Source: Asticcacaulis sp. (GTDB taxonomy: Bacteria > Pseudomonadota > Alphaproteobacteria > Caulobacterales > Caulobacteraceae). From it: DNA of 64,000 nt. The position numbers were made by a program, and so were the translations under genes. Positions 16,105-23,872 of this stretch are shown here, piece after piece (position 1 is the stretch's first letter; each line of letters starts with the position of its first letter). The notes below the pieces were generated by a model, which was not told the origin of the DNA, made no database searches, and worked only from the letters and a program-made list of their open reading frames with translations. The stretch is from NCBI GenBank assembly GCA_024707255.1, contig JANQAC010000001.1, positions 248,001 through 312,000 of the forward strand. Direction: 5' to 3'.

Positions 16105-17174
16105 CCACCGGCATCACCTGGACTGAAGAAACCTGGAATCCGATCGTCGGCTGCTCGATCGTCAGCAAGGGCTGCACCAACTGCTACGCCATGCAATGGG
16201 CCGGGCAGCGCATGGATGGCAACCCGAAATCGCCGCACTATGCCGACACCACCAAACAGGTGAACGACCACCACGTCTGGACCGGCAAGCTGGCCCAGGC
16301 GCCCGAGGCCACCCTGCTGAAGCCACTGCGCTGGCAACGGCCACGCATGATCTTCGTCAACAGCATGTCGGACCTGTTTCATGAGGCCGTGCCTGATGAG
16401 TGGATTGACCAGGTGTTCGCCGTCATGGCGCTCACGCCCCAGCACACCTATCAGATCCTGACCAAGCGCCCGCAGCGGATGAAGGCGTATATGTCTAAGA
16501 CGTGGCACTTCCGCGTCATGGACTTTATGCGCATTTACGGCAAGGTCCCGAAGGATAAGGGCGTAGGACTTAACACCAGCAACGGCGGCACCTTGGCCAA
16601 TGTCTGGCTGGGCGTATCGGTCGAGGACCAGGCCACGGCCGATGAACGAATCCCGCTGCTTCTGGATACGCCGGCCGCGTTGCGGTGGATTTCGGCCGAA
16701 CCGTTACTTGGGCCAATCGACTTAGTTTATCTAAACCGTGCACCATCAGTGATAGACAAGGCTATGCCCGGCTTCTCCAATGTTGAAGGTTTTTACTTAG
16801 ACGCCCTCAATGGAGGTAAACACATCAAAATGAAGGCCGGCATAGGCTACAGCGCATCTTCGGTGCCGCCAAAACTCGACTGGGTTGTTATCGGCGGCGA
16901 GAGCGGTCGTGATGCTCGGCCGATGCATCCGGACTGGGCCCGATCGCTCCGCGACCAATGCGCAGATGCCGCCGTTCCGTTCTTTTTCAAACAATGGGGC
17001 GAGTGGCATCCAATGGGGCAAACAATGGCGGACGGCACCACCAACGCTTTAGACAAGGGACAACGCCCCGGCCTCTGGCACGAGGGATCGATGTCCGCCC
17101 GTGTCGGCAAAGGCGCCGCCGGCGACCTGCTTGATGGTGTCAGACATCATAACTGGCCCTTGGTGAGCCAATGA
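16101..17174 (+). CDS. Phage Gp37/Gp68 family protein (DUF5131)
   Basis: The 357-residue protein begins with the family signature ITWTEETWNPIVGC followed by a cysteine cluster (GCSIVSKGCTNCYAM, pattern C-x7-C-x2-C) that may bind a metal or iron-sulfur cluster. Other family-typical segments are VNSMSDLFHE, QILTKRP, VWLGVSVEDQ, GGESGRDARPMHPDW and FFKQWGEW. The family is widespread in phages and genomic islands. Its biochemical role is not established to my knowledge. It sits shortly before the integrase. Confidence 0.85.
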   Translation: MTTGITWTEETWNPIVGCSIVSKGCTNCYAMQWAGQRMDGNPKSPHYADTTKQVNDHHVWTGKLAQAPEATLLKPLRWQRPRMIFVNSMSDLFHEAVPDEWIDQVFAVMALTPQHTYQILTKRPQRMKAYMSKTWHFRVMDFMRIYGKVPKDKGVGLNTSNGGTLANVWLGVSVEDQATADERIPLLLDTPAALRWISAEPLLGPIDLVYLNRAPSVIDKAMPGFSNVEGFYLDALNGGKHIKMKAGIGYSASSVPPKLDWVVIGGESGRDARPMHPDWARSLRDQCADAAVPFFFKQWGEWHPMGQTMADGTTNALDKGQRPGLWHEGSMSARVGKGAAGDLLDGVRHHNWPLVSQ

Positions 17175-17506
17175 GTGCAGCCCATGCCATACCGGAAGCC
17201 TGGCCTCTGTTCCTTTGTGTGGAACAGTTGGAGGCTTACCTTGGCATGGACATTCGCACGATCCGCCATATCTGCCCGGTGGCGCCACTCGATTTCGGCA
17301 ATAGCCTGGTACGTTACCATCGCCTGCAGATAGATGCCTGGGCGGCCACCTTGCCGCCACGCTTGCCTAAGTCGGCATCAAACGTTAACACTCCGGAGTC
17401 CGAGCCTATGCCGGCGGCCGACACGGTCGAGATTCCTCGCCTCAGTCCGGCCGAAAAGGCACGTCGCCGGGCGCAGGAGAAACAGAAATGGCCGAAGGCG
17501 AGTTAA
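17171..17506 (+). CDS. Hypothetical DNA-binding-like protein upstream of integrase
   Basis: The 111-residue product contains a region (about residues 14-50, LCVEQLEAYLGMDIRTIRHI) resembling a MerR/excisionase-like winged helix, then a Pro- and Lys-rich tail. It overlaps the integrase start by 19 bases. Position suggests a recombination directionality factor. That is inference, as no family match is certain. Confidence 0.5.
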   Translation: MSAAHAIPEAWPLFLCVEQLEAYLGMDIRTIRHICPVAPLDFGNSLVRYHRLQIDAWAATLPPRLPKSASNVNTPESEPMPAADTVEIPRLSPAEKARRRAQEKQKWPKAS

Positions 17507-18672
17507 AGGTTCCGCACGTACAGCGTATTAAGCGTGCGGACGGACGGGTCGACCTATATTTCCGCAAAGGTGGGTGGCGCGAAGGCCCCCTGAAATCGGC
17601 CGACGGCACGCCCGAGCTGATGGCCGAGGTGCAAACGATCCTGGATAAGGTCGCGCGCGCGCAAACGGCTGCGCTGAAGCCGAGATCGAATACGGTCGGC
17701 GGGCTGTTGCGCGCCTATAATAGGTCGGCCGAGTTCCTGATGCTGGCCCGGTCGACCCAGGGCGAATACCAGAATTATATCGATGAGATCATCGAGGACT
17801 GTGACACCTGGCCGTTGACCGATGTCACCCGTACCTGGGTGCTGGAGATGCGCGACGCCTGGGCGCTGCGTGGCCACCGCGCTGCCAGCAACCGCCTGCA
17901 GGTGCTGAAGAACGCCATGGCGCCTGTGATCGACGATGAGACCGACAACCGTATTGCCGGCGATCCATTCCACAAGGTCAAGAAGGTCTCGAGGCCGCAC
18001 AGCAGCGACGAAGCCCATCCGATTTGGGAAGACTACGAGGTCGAGACCGCGATCGACGCCGCGATCGAGAATGACCAGGCCGGCCTCGCCCGCGCCATTG
18101 CCCTCGGCCGGTATGGCGGGTTCCGCCGCGGCACCATCTGCCACATTCCGCTGGGCGCGCGCCTGACCGGCTACAATGACGAAGGCTATGCGGAGCGCCG
18201 CCTATACTGGATAACCGAGAAGCGCATCGTCCGGTGCGACAAGCGCGAGGATCCGCGCCTCACGGCCGTCATGGAGCGCACCGCCAACCGGGCGATCACC
18301 ATCGCCTATAATCAGCGGGATCACGCCTGGAAGGAGCGGCAACTTAACCAGGCCGTCGACCGGCTGATGACGCGCCTCGCCAAAGATGGCCGGGTGCGCG
18401 CCGCCGTCGACGAACAGGGCGAGATCTATTGCCCGCTCACCATTCATGGCCTTCGCCATTCTCGCGGCGTTGAGCTGGCGCACGCCGGCGCATCCGACGC
18501 AGAGATCATGGGGCAGCTTGAGCAACTGTCAGCCGCCGCGGCGCAGGAATATCGCCGCCAGGCCAACCGCCGGCGCATGGCCGACTCGGGTCAGGACAAG
18601 GTCGACAATGTCGTGAAGTTGCGTGCAGCGGCAAAGGAGCGTAAATCAGTCGACTCGAGAACCGGAAGCTAA
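17488..18672 (+). CDS. Tyrosine-type phage integrase
   Basis: The 394-residue protein has an N-terminal arm and SAM-like core-binding region (about residues 65-170) and a catalytic domain. Visible catalytic residues are Arg near 213 (GGFRRGTI), His320 and Arg323 (HGLRH) and Tyr355 (QEYRRQ). It would catalyse integration and, with an excisionase, excision of this prophage. The likely attachment site is the 3' end of tRNA-Arg(ACG) about 1.2 kb downstream. Its last 4 bases overlap the convergent membrane-protein gene. Confidence 0.9.
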   Translation: MAEGELKVPHVQRIKRADGRVDLYFRKGGWREGPLKSADGTPELMAEVQTILDKVARAQTAALKPRSNTVGGLLRAYNRSAEFLMLARSTQGEYQNYIDEIIEDCDTWPLTDVTRTWVLEMRDAWALRGHRAASNRLQVLKNAMAPVIDDETDNRIAGDPFHKVKKVSRPHSSDEAHPIWEDYEVETAIDAAIENDQAGLARAIALGRYGGFRRGTICHIPLGARLTGYNDEGYAERRLYWITEKRIVRCDKREDPRLTAVMERTANRAITIAYNQRDHAWKERQLNQAVDRLMTRLAKDGRVRAAVDEQGEIYCPLTIHGLRHSRGVELAHAGASDAEIMGQLEQLSAAAAQEYRRQANRRRMADSGQDKVDNVVKLRAAAKERKSVDSRTGS

Positions 18673-19172
18673 CCCCGGTTAAGCCTCTTTTCGAAATGCT
18701 TACCCAGCGAGGCTGCGATAATGCCACCTGTTATGATGTTCTGCATTGTGTCCATTTGTTTATCAGTAAGCCAATGGCAATGAATAGTTGCCCAGGTCCA
18801 AATAGGGATCTGTGCCGGGGAAACTATATGCCAAAGCCAAACAATTGCTACGACACCGAGTGCGACGAACATCCCCCACAACGCAACGACCGCCATGGTT
18901 TCGAAATGATCGCGAAACCGCTGGGTACGATTATGTTCCCGCTCCTGCGCTTCTTTTTCCAAATCTGAAGCAGACTTTCCTCGCTGCAGAAACACAGCCT
19001 CCCGCTCGGCAAGGTCTTCCGGCACGGACTCCGTTTCCTCAGTGGTCGAGGCAACAAACTCTGGGATTACCCGACGGTTAAGCGCGGCACCATCATCGGA
19101 AGTATGCGCCTTCCACCCAACTTGGGAGAAATCAGAACAATCGTCATCAGCGTCATTCCCCCCAGCCGTCAT
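18669..19172 (-). CDS. Membrane protein paired with Panacea-domain gene (candidate toxin)
   Basis: The 167-residue protein has a soluble acidic N-terminal region, a Gln/Glu/Arg-rich helix at about 65-90, a strong membrane helix at about 92-116 (VVALWGMFVALGVVAIVWLW) and a second hydrophobic or amphipathic segment at about 142-158. It starts 2 bases after the stop of the Panacea-domain gene, so the two form an operon. Panacea (PanA) antitoxins are known to neutralise varied toxins, some membrane-acting. By analogy this could be the toxic or effector partner. It could equally be an unrelated membrane protein. Confidence 0.6.
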   Translation of the reverse strand: MTAGGNDADDDCSDFSQVGWKAHTSDDGAALNRRVIPEFVASTTEETESVPEDLAEREAVFLQRGKSASDLEKEAQEREHNRTQRFRDHFETMAVVALWGMFVALGVVAIVWLWHIVSPAQIPIWTWATIHCHWLTDKQMDTMQNIITGGIIAASLGKHFEKRLNRG

Positions 19173-19174
19173 AG

Positions 19175-19633
19175 TCAGCCAGCCGGCTGCGATGCAAGAC
19201 GCTCGTAATGGGACTGAATAAGGTCCATCGGAATCACCTCTCCGAAAGCCTGCTCATCGTACACATAATGCCATGGCGTCCGTGGCTGATGGGTCAGTCG
19301 GGACAAATCCACACCACTCATGTGTCCATAACGATCGTAGGTTTGGCGCACTAAATCTTTTTCCCACTCCAGTAAGTCGTCATGGCGGGGTGAGGGAAGT
19401 GTCTTGTCAACTGGGCTGCTTTTGAAATCTCTAACCGCACTATACAAACGAGGGATCACAGGACCATATTTCCACGCCTGAACGTCGTCACTGATCAATG
19501 GCCTGCCATACAGACCAAGGCACCACCCGTGAGCAATATACACCAGCTTCAAAAGCTTCATGGGAGTGATGGGATTATTGTCAGCGCGGGCAAGCTGAAG
19601 CAGATAGTTGGCTACCGTTCTGCTGTCGTGCAT
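19175..19633 (-). CDS. Panacea-domain (DUF4065, SocA-like) protein, putative antitoxin
   Basis: The 152-residue protein shows the family pattern: TVANYLLQLARADNNPITPM, LLKLVYIAHGWCLGLYGRPL and VQAWKYGPVIPRLY, within about residues 5-75. Family members include Caulobacter SocA, a ClpXP adaptor for the SocB toxin, and the PanA antitoxins. The ATG at 19633 is chosen because GGAGG precedes it; upstream codons have no such site. It precedes a membrane-protein gene by 2 bases and lies at the prophage end, typical for toxin-antitoxin or defence cargo. Confidence 0.8.
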   Translation of the reverse strand: MHDSRTVANYLLQLARADNNPITPMKLLKLVYIAHGWCLGLYGRPLISDDVQAWKYGPVIPRLYSAVRDFKSSPVDKTLPSPRHDDLLEWEKDLVRQTYDRYGHMSGVDLSRLTHQPRTPWHYVYDEQAFGEVIPMDLIQSHYERLASQPAG

Positions 19634-19788
19634 GGCCACCTCCTCTTCTTCTAACTGCCAATAAATGATTCTAGCATGATTGCAGAGTGACAACTAGATA
19701 GTTATCAACAATCTGTGCACAACCCTAGCATTACAAATCGTAAAATAAAGTTCCGGAATTTACTTCGAGAACAAACCTAAAACCGCTT

Positions 19789-19819
19789 CTGTAACAAGAC
19801 CTGTAACAGCCCTGTAACA
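19789..19819. repeat. Three CTGTAACA direct repeats near the prophage end
   Basis: CTGTAACA occurs at 19789-19796, 19801-19808 and 19812-19819, spaced 12 and 11 bases, about one helical turn. They lie between the Panacea gene and the tRNA-Arg 3' end. Their spacing and position fit arm-type integrase or excisionase binding sites. The gap 19634-19843 holds no other feature I can support. Confidence 0.5.
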
Positions 19820-19843
19820 AGCCTCTCTTGCATCACTCCGGCA

Positions 19844-19870
19844 CAAACAAAAACAGCACCCGAAGGTGCT
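19844..19870 (-). terminator. Rho-independent terminator after tRNA-Arg
   Basis: On the minus strand AGCACC-TTCG-GGTGCT (19870-19855) forms a UUCG-capped hairpin followed by GTTTTTGTTT. It lies 22 bases beyond the tRNA 3' end. Confidence 0.8.
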
Positions 19871-19891
19871 GAATTTATTGAAATAGTTAAA

Positions 19892-19968
19892 TGGCGCACT
19901 CGGAGCGATTCGAACGCCCGACCCTCAGATTCGTAGTCTGATGCTCTATCCAGCTGAGCTACGAGTGC
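19892..19968 (-). tRNA. tRNA-Arg (anticodon ACG)
   Basis: The 77-base gene reads on the minus strand from GCACTCG to CGAGTGC plus G and an encoded CCA. The acceptor stem pairs fully. The anticodon arm TCAGA-CTACGAA-TCTGA gives anticodon ACG, and GGTTCGAAT-like T-arm bases are present (GCGTTCGAATCGC). Its 3' end faces the prophage, consistent with use as the integration site. Confidence 0.95.
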
Positions 19969-20168
19969 CTGCACATTCAAGTCCGTCAGGTCGATCCCTG
20001 ACAGCGAGGGCGGACATTTAGTTGAACGGTTTCGATAAGGCAAGGCCGGATCGGCACTTTTTCCACCGAATTGATGATTTTTTGTTGATCGCCCTGCCCT
20101 GAGGGCGTCACAGTCTTATATAGAACCTGCCAATACCGCCTAACTGTGTCGTCTAAAGGAATACCGTC

Positions 20169-21926
20169 ATGCGTTACCCGTCCCTGAAATCGCTCGTCAT
20201 TGTGGCAACAGGGCTGGTTCTGACGGGATGCGCCGCTCTCCCTGCGGCTGAAACCCCACGCGTGGAGCCCATCGTGGTCGCCGCCGAGCCGGAGGCCGCC
20301 CAGGCGGGGATGGGTGTGCTCAGGCGCGGCGGTACGGCCGCCGACGCCGCGGTGGCGGTCCAGACCGTTCTGGGCCTGGTCGAGCCGCAAAGCTCCGGTC
20401 TGGGCGGAGGCGCCTTCATGCTCTACTACGACGCCAGAACCGGAAAGATCAGCGACTATAATGGCCGTGAAACCGCGCCCGCGGCCGCTACGCCGGATAT
20501 GTTCACAGGAACGGACGGCAAACCACTTGCTTTCAAGGACGCCGTTGTGTCCGGCCGCGCAACCGGCGTGCCCGGCGCCATGTTCCTGCTCGACCAGGCG
20601 CAGAAGGACCACGGCAATCAGGACTGGGCCAGCCTGTTCGCGCCCGCCACGGCACTGGCCGATAACGGCTTTACCGTGACAAAGCGCCTTGGCAACTATC
20701 TGCAAAACGCCGATTTCGCCGAAAAGCACACGCCGGACTTCATCGCCTATCTCGGTGACGGCCAGGGCGGCTATCGCAAGACAGGCGACGTGATCAAGAA
20801 TCCGGCCTATGCCGAGACCCTGCGTGCCTTCGCCAGCCAGCGCAGCGAAGCCTTCCGCAAAGGGCCGATCGCCGAAGCCATTGTCGCAAAGACCCACGAA
20901 GCCCCCCTGCCCGGCGGCATGAGCCTGAACGATCTGGCTGGTTACAAGGTCAAGGTCACCACCACGGTGCCTTACGCCACCGCCGGCGGATATGCCGGCA
21001 AGCCGGTCTGCATCACCTATCACATCTATATCGTCTGCTCGAACAATGCCCCTTCCGGCGGCATCGCCCTGCTGCAGGGGCTGAAGATGGCCGAATCCCA
21101 GCCGCTGGCAGAATGGGGCGTGCATGATCCACGGTCGTGGCAGGTGGTCATCGAGGCCGAGCGTCTGATGTATGCCGACCGCGATCAATACGAGGCCGAT
21201 ACAGCACTGTTCAATTCGCAACAGGATGCCTACCTCAATCCGGACTATCTGAAAGCGCGCTCGGCCCTGATCCAGGTGGGCAGGGCCAATGCCGCGCCCA
21301 AACCCGGCGACCTGTCGATGAAGGTGGCGATGGACAAGACACTGGAGCCCGGCGGCACCACCCATTTCGTCATCCGCGACACCTATGGCAATGTGCTGAG
21401 CATGACGACAACCGTCGAGAGCTTCTTCGGCACCGGCCGGATGGTCGGCGGCTTCTTCCTCAATAACCAGTTGACCGATTTCTCCTTCAGCCCGCAGACG
21501 GTGGACGGCCTGCCGGTGGCCAACAGCGTGGCGCCGGGCAAGCATCCGCGCTCCTCCATGTCGCCGGTGATCGTGTTCGATTCGACGGGCAAAAAAGTCA
21601 TTGCGGCGGTGGGTTCGCCCGGCGGCTCCGCGATCCTGGCTTATAATCTGAAAACCCTGATTGGCATTCTGGACTGGAATCTCTCCATGCAGGACGCCAT
21701 CAACCTGCCAATCGTGGTGGCGCGTGGCGACACCATCCGCATCGAACAAACGCGCATGGAACCGGCGGTCTGGGACGGCCTGACCGGCATGGGCTACAAG
21801 CTATCGCCCCTGGCCGGTGAGGAATCCGGCCTGAACGGCATCTTGCGCCAGCCGGACGGCTCGTTCAACGGCGGTAGCGATCCGCGCCGCGAGGGCGTGG
21901 TGATCAGGGGGGATGCGAGGCCGTAA
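20169..21926 (+). CDS. ggt: Gamma-glutamyltransferase, lipoprotein form
   Basis: The 585-residue protein belongs to the Ntn-hydrolase GGT family, which cleaves glutathione and transfers its gamma-glutamyl group. A signal peptide with lipobox LTGC (Cys21) predicts membrane anchoring on the periplasmic side. The large-subunit part includes GGTAADAAVAVQTVLGLVEP and GLGGGAFMLYYD. The catalytic Thr is at about 397 in GGTTHFVIRD, where autocleavage would release the small subunit. AAGGA precedes the ATG. It is monocistronic, just outside the prophage end. Confidence 0.9.
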   Translation: MRYPSLKSLVIVATGLVLTGCAALPAAETPRVEPIVVAAEPEAAQAGMGVLRRGGTAADAAVAVQTVLGLVEPQSSGLGGGAFMLYYDARTGKISDYNGRETAPAAATPDMFTGTDGKPLAFKDAVVSGRATGVPGAMFLLDQAQKDHGNQDWASLFAPATALADNGFTVTKRLGNYLQNADFAEKHTPDFIAYLGDGQGGYRKTGDVIKNPAYAETLRAFASQRSEAFRKGPIAEAIVAKTHEAPLPGGMSLNDLAGYKVKVTTTVPYATAGGYAGKPVCITYHIYIVCSNNAPSGGIALLQGLKMAESQPLAEWGVHDPRSWQVVIEAERLMYADRDQYEADTALFNSQQDAYLNPDYLKARSALIQVGRANAAPKPGDLSMKVAMDKTLEPGGTTHFVIRDTYGNVLSMTTTVESFFGTGRMVGGFFLNNQLTDFSFSPQTVDGLPVANSVAPGKHPRSSMSPVIVFDSTGKKVIAAVGSPGGSAILAYNLKTLIGILDWNLSMQDAINLPIVVARGDTIRIEQTRMEPAVWDGLTGMGYKLSPLAGEESGLNGILRQPDGSFNGGSDPRREGVVIRGDARP

Positions 21927-21929
21927 GTT

Positions 21930-22115
21930 TCACGATGCCTTGAAAGCGATCAGGGCCTGCAAATTGATCGCGTGATTGTCCCACGCATCAAGCACAAGCA
22001 GCAGCCGTGCGTAATAGTCATCAGGATCGATAAGCCCCGCCCTGTACTGGCGCAGCAGGAAGCCGAGATAATCGGCCAGGGCCTGTTCACGATCGAATTC
22101 AGCACGGCCTTCCAT
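21930..22115 (-). CDS. Small conserved-looking hypothetical protein
   Basis: The 61-residue acidic protein (EFDREQALADYLGFLLRQYR in its first half) is predicted helical. GGGAGAGA precedes the ATG. It is convergent with the gamma-glutamyltransferase gene. No family is named here. Confidence 0.55.
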   Translation of the reverse strand: MEGRAEFDREQALADYLGFLLRQYRAGLIDPDDYYARLLLVLDAWDNHAINLQALIAFKAS

Positions 22116-22251
22116 TTCTCTCTCCCTGAATCGGGCGGCATGATGGCCAAAGCGATGCGTTCATCAGGGACATCAGTCGTATAAAATCTCCATTAGGTTC
22201 TCTTTTTAAATAGAATTTGACTTGGCCGCGGGGCGATATCTAACCTGTGGC

Positions 22252-22935
22252 ATGAGCAGGATCGTCATTCTTACCGGTGCGGGCATTTCAGCGGAATCAG
22301 GCGTGCCGACCTTCCGGGCCTCGGATGGCCTGTGGTGCGGCCACCGGGTCGAGGCCGTGGCGACGCCGGAAGGCTTTGCCGCCAATCCAGCCCTGGTGCA
22401 GGATTTCTATAACCAACGCCGCCGGCAACTGGCCGAGGTCCAGCCCAATGCCGCCCACCATGCCCTGGCCCGGCTGGCGGCGCATCCGGCCCATGAGGTG
22501 CTGGTGGTGACGCAGAATGTCGATGACCTGCATGATCGCGCCCACGCGGCGACCGGTGCCGCCCCGCCGCTGCACATGCACGGCGAACTACTGAAAGCGC
22601 GCCACGTCATTACCGGCGTGGTGCAGGACTGGCATACCGATATCCCCGTCGAGTCGGATCTGCGCCCACATATCGTCTGGTTTGGCGAAATGCCTCTGGA
22701 GATGGATCGTATCGAACGCGCACTGGATGCCTGCGACCTGTTTATTTCCATCGGCACCTCCGGCAATGTCTATCCGGCGGCCGGCTTCGTCTCGGCGGCC
22801 AAGCACGCCGGCGCCCATACGGTTGAGCTCAATCTCGAACCGTCGCTCGGCCACAGCCTGTTCGATGAAAAGATTTTGGGGCCAGCCACGCAGGTAGTGC
22901 CGGACTATGCAAGGCGATTTCTGTCGCTACAATAA
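22252..22935 (+). CDS. cobB: SIR2-family NAD-dependent protein deacylase (CobB-like)
   Basis: The 227-residue protein has the sirtuin NAD motifs [14 protein letters not shown] (residues 8-21), TQNVDDLH and the catalytic His at about 110 in HMHGEL, plus [10 protein letters not shown] and [18 protein letters not shown] matches the class III Tyr/Arg positions linked to acyl-lysine selectivity. The segment between HGEL and PHIVWFGE lacks the Cys residues that hold zinc in E. coli CobB, so the zinc site appears lost. The start is the ATG at 22252 rather than an upstream in-frame ATG at 22222. Confidence 0.9.
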   Translation: MSRIVILTGAGISAESGVPTFRASDGLWCGHRVEAVATPEGFAANPALVQDFYNQRRRQLAEVQPNAAHHALARLAAHPAHEVLVVTQNVDDLHDRAHAATGAAPPLHMHGELLKARHVITGVVQDWHTDIPVESDLRPHIVWFGEMPLEMDRIERALDACDLFISIGTSGNVYPAAGFVSAAKHAGAHTVELNLEPSLGHSLFDEKILGPATQVVPDYARRFLSLQ

Positions 22936-23106
22936 AGGCCGCGCAGATTGCCAGCGGTGATGGACAGGGGCACATATTCAGCCATGCGTTCGGCCGGAAC
23001 GCGGGGCGCCTCGCATTTGACGCAGTAGCATTCATGCGGCCGGCAATGCTGGCCGGGGAGCTTTGCGATTGTCCAGAAATTCAATGAGGTGCGCGCCAGC
23101 GATCAG
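22905..23106 (-). pseudogene. Possible zinc-ribbon (DUF5679-like) gene remnant
   Basis: An open frame antisense to the end of cobB encodes ECYCVKCEAPR and TAGNLRG, resembling a small zinc-ribbon family whose second CxxC is missing here. No ATG or ribosome-binding site is evident; a TTG near its start is possible. It is likely a decayed piece of a mobile element. The rest of the gap to 23265 shows nothing else I can support. Confidence 0.3.
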
Positions 23107-23265
23107 GACGGGCTTTTGGTCATTGACATTGGGCAAGCCGGCCCTAAGCCAGCGCCTTATGGTTATGGGGGCCGCACCCAGCGCGCGGAATATTTCATCC
23201 ACAGTCTAGGTGCGGTGAGTTTTTATCCCGGCGCAGCTGACTGCGGCGCATTTAGAAGCCATTGA

Positions 23266-23394
23266 TCAGTTCTCGCGGGTTACCGACTTCAAAGAACGGT
23301 CCTTTAAATTTTCACAAATGAATGACTGGCTTAAACCGCAGCTCTTACATGCTTCATCAATGTGATACGCGATTTTATCAACTTGGGTAGACAT
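23266..23394 (-). CDS. Short excisionase/AlpA-like HTH protein, possibly truncated
   Basis: The 42-residue ORF has AAAGGA before its ATG. Its core, IDEACKSCGLSQSFICENLK then RSLKSV, resembles the helix-turn-helix of excisionase and AlpA-type proteins but stops where the wing strands would follow. It lies in the integration hot spot next to integrase genes, so it may be a remnant or a minimal directionality factor. Confidence 0.45.
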   Translation of the reverse strand: MSTQVDKIAYHIDEACKSCGLSQSFICENLKDRSLKSVTREN

Positions 23395-23575
23395 GCGAAT
23401 CCTTTCGTGGTTGCATGAACCCAAATCTTCTGCTTTGCCGTTTTGGTCATCCTTTAAAAAGATCAAATGTAATCATCAAATCAATATTTTGGATAATATT
23501 GGACACCAGTTGCCCACATGTGTTGATTTATTCTAAGGGGTCAAAAACCCTTTCATCCACAGTTTTGGATTAAAT

Positions 23576-23728
23576 CTATGCATTTTCCTTGCCGTCATAA
23601 CGATACTTCAGACGCCAAAGCTTGCTGCCCGATACCGCGACCAGAACGAACAACCCACCATCATCGGAGAGCTTATAAGGCTTGTCCTTTGGTTTGGCGT
23701 TGCGAATTGCCGTGTCGGTCAAGGCCAT
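23576..23728 (-). pseudogene. Truncated P4-type integrase (N-terminal arm-binding domain only)
   Basis: The frame from the ATG at 23728 reads MALTDTAIRNAKPKDKPYKL then LSDDGGLFVLV and GSKLWRLKYRYDGKE, the DUF4102 N-terminus of P4-family integrases. It ends at a TAG after 50 codons, with no catalytic domain downstream. This marks an earlier, decayed integration next to the intact integrase. Confidence 0.85.
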
Positions 23729-23752
23729 GTGTACCACCAATTCAGGGGCTGA

Positions 23753-23842
23753 TTTGTGCCATCACGGGGAACCCAATCCTCGTATCCATGCTCCTCAAAA
23801 GGGTGGTCAACGATCCTCTAAACGACGGGATGCGAAGGCTCG
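23753..23842 (+). repeat. Left copy of a 90-bp inverted repeat flanking the integrase
   Basis: This 90-base segment matches the reverse complement of 25224-25313 with one visible mismatch. It starts TTTGTGCCATCACGGGGA. It lies just beyond the 3' end of the integrase gene and just upstream of the truncated P4-type integrase. Confidence 0.85.
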
Positions 23843-23872
23843 CGAATGGAAGGCCCAGCATCTATCACCGCG

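Noticed and set aside
19986..21749. Minus ORF antisense to gamma-glutamyltransferase
   Set aside because: Shadow of the catalytic-motif-bearing plus gene.
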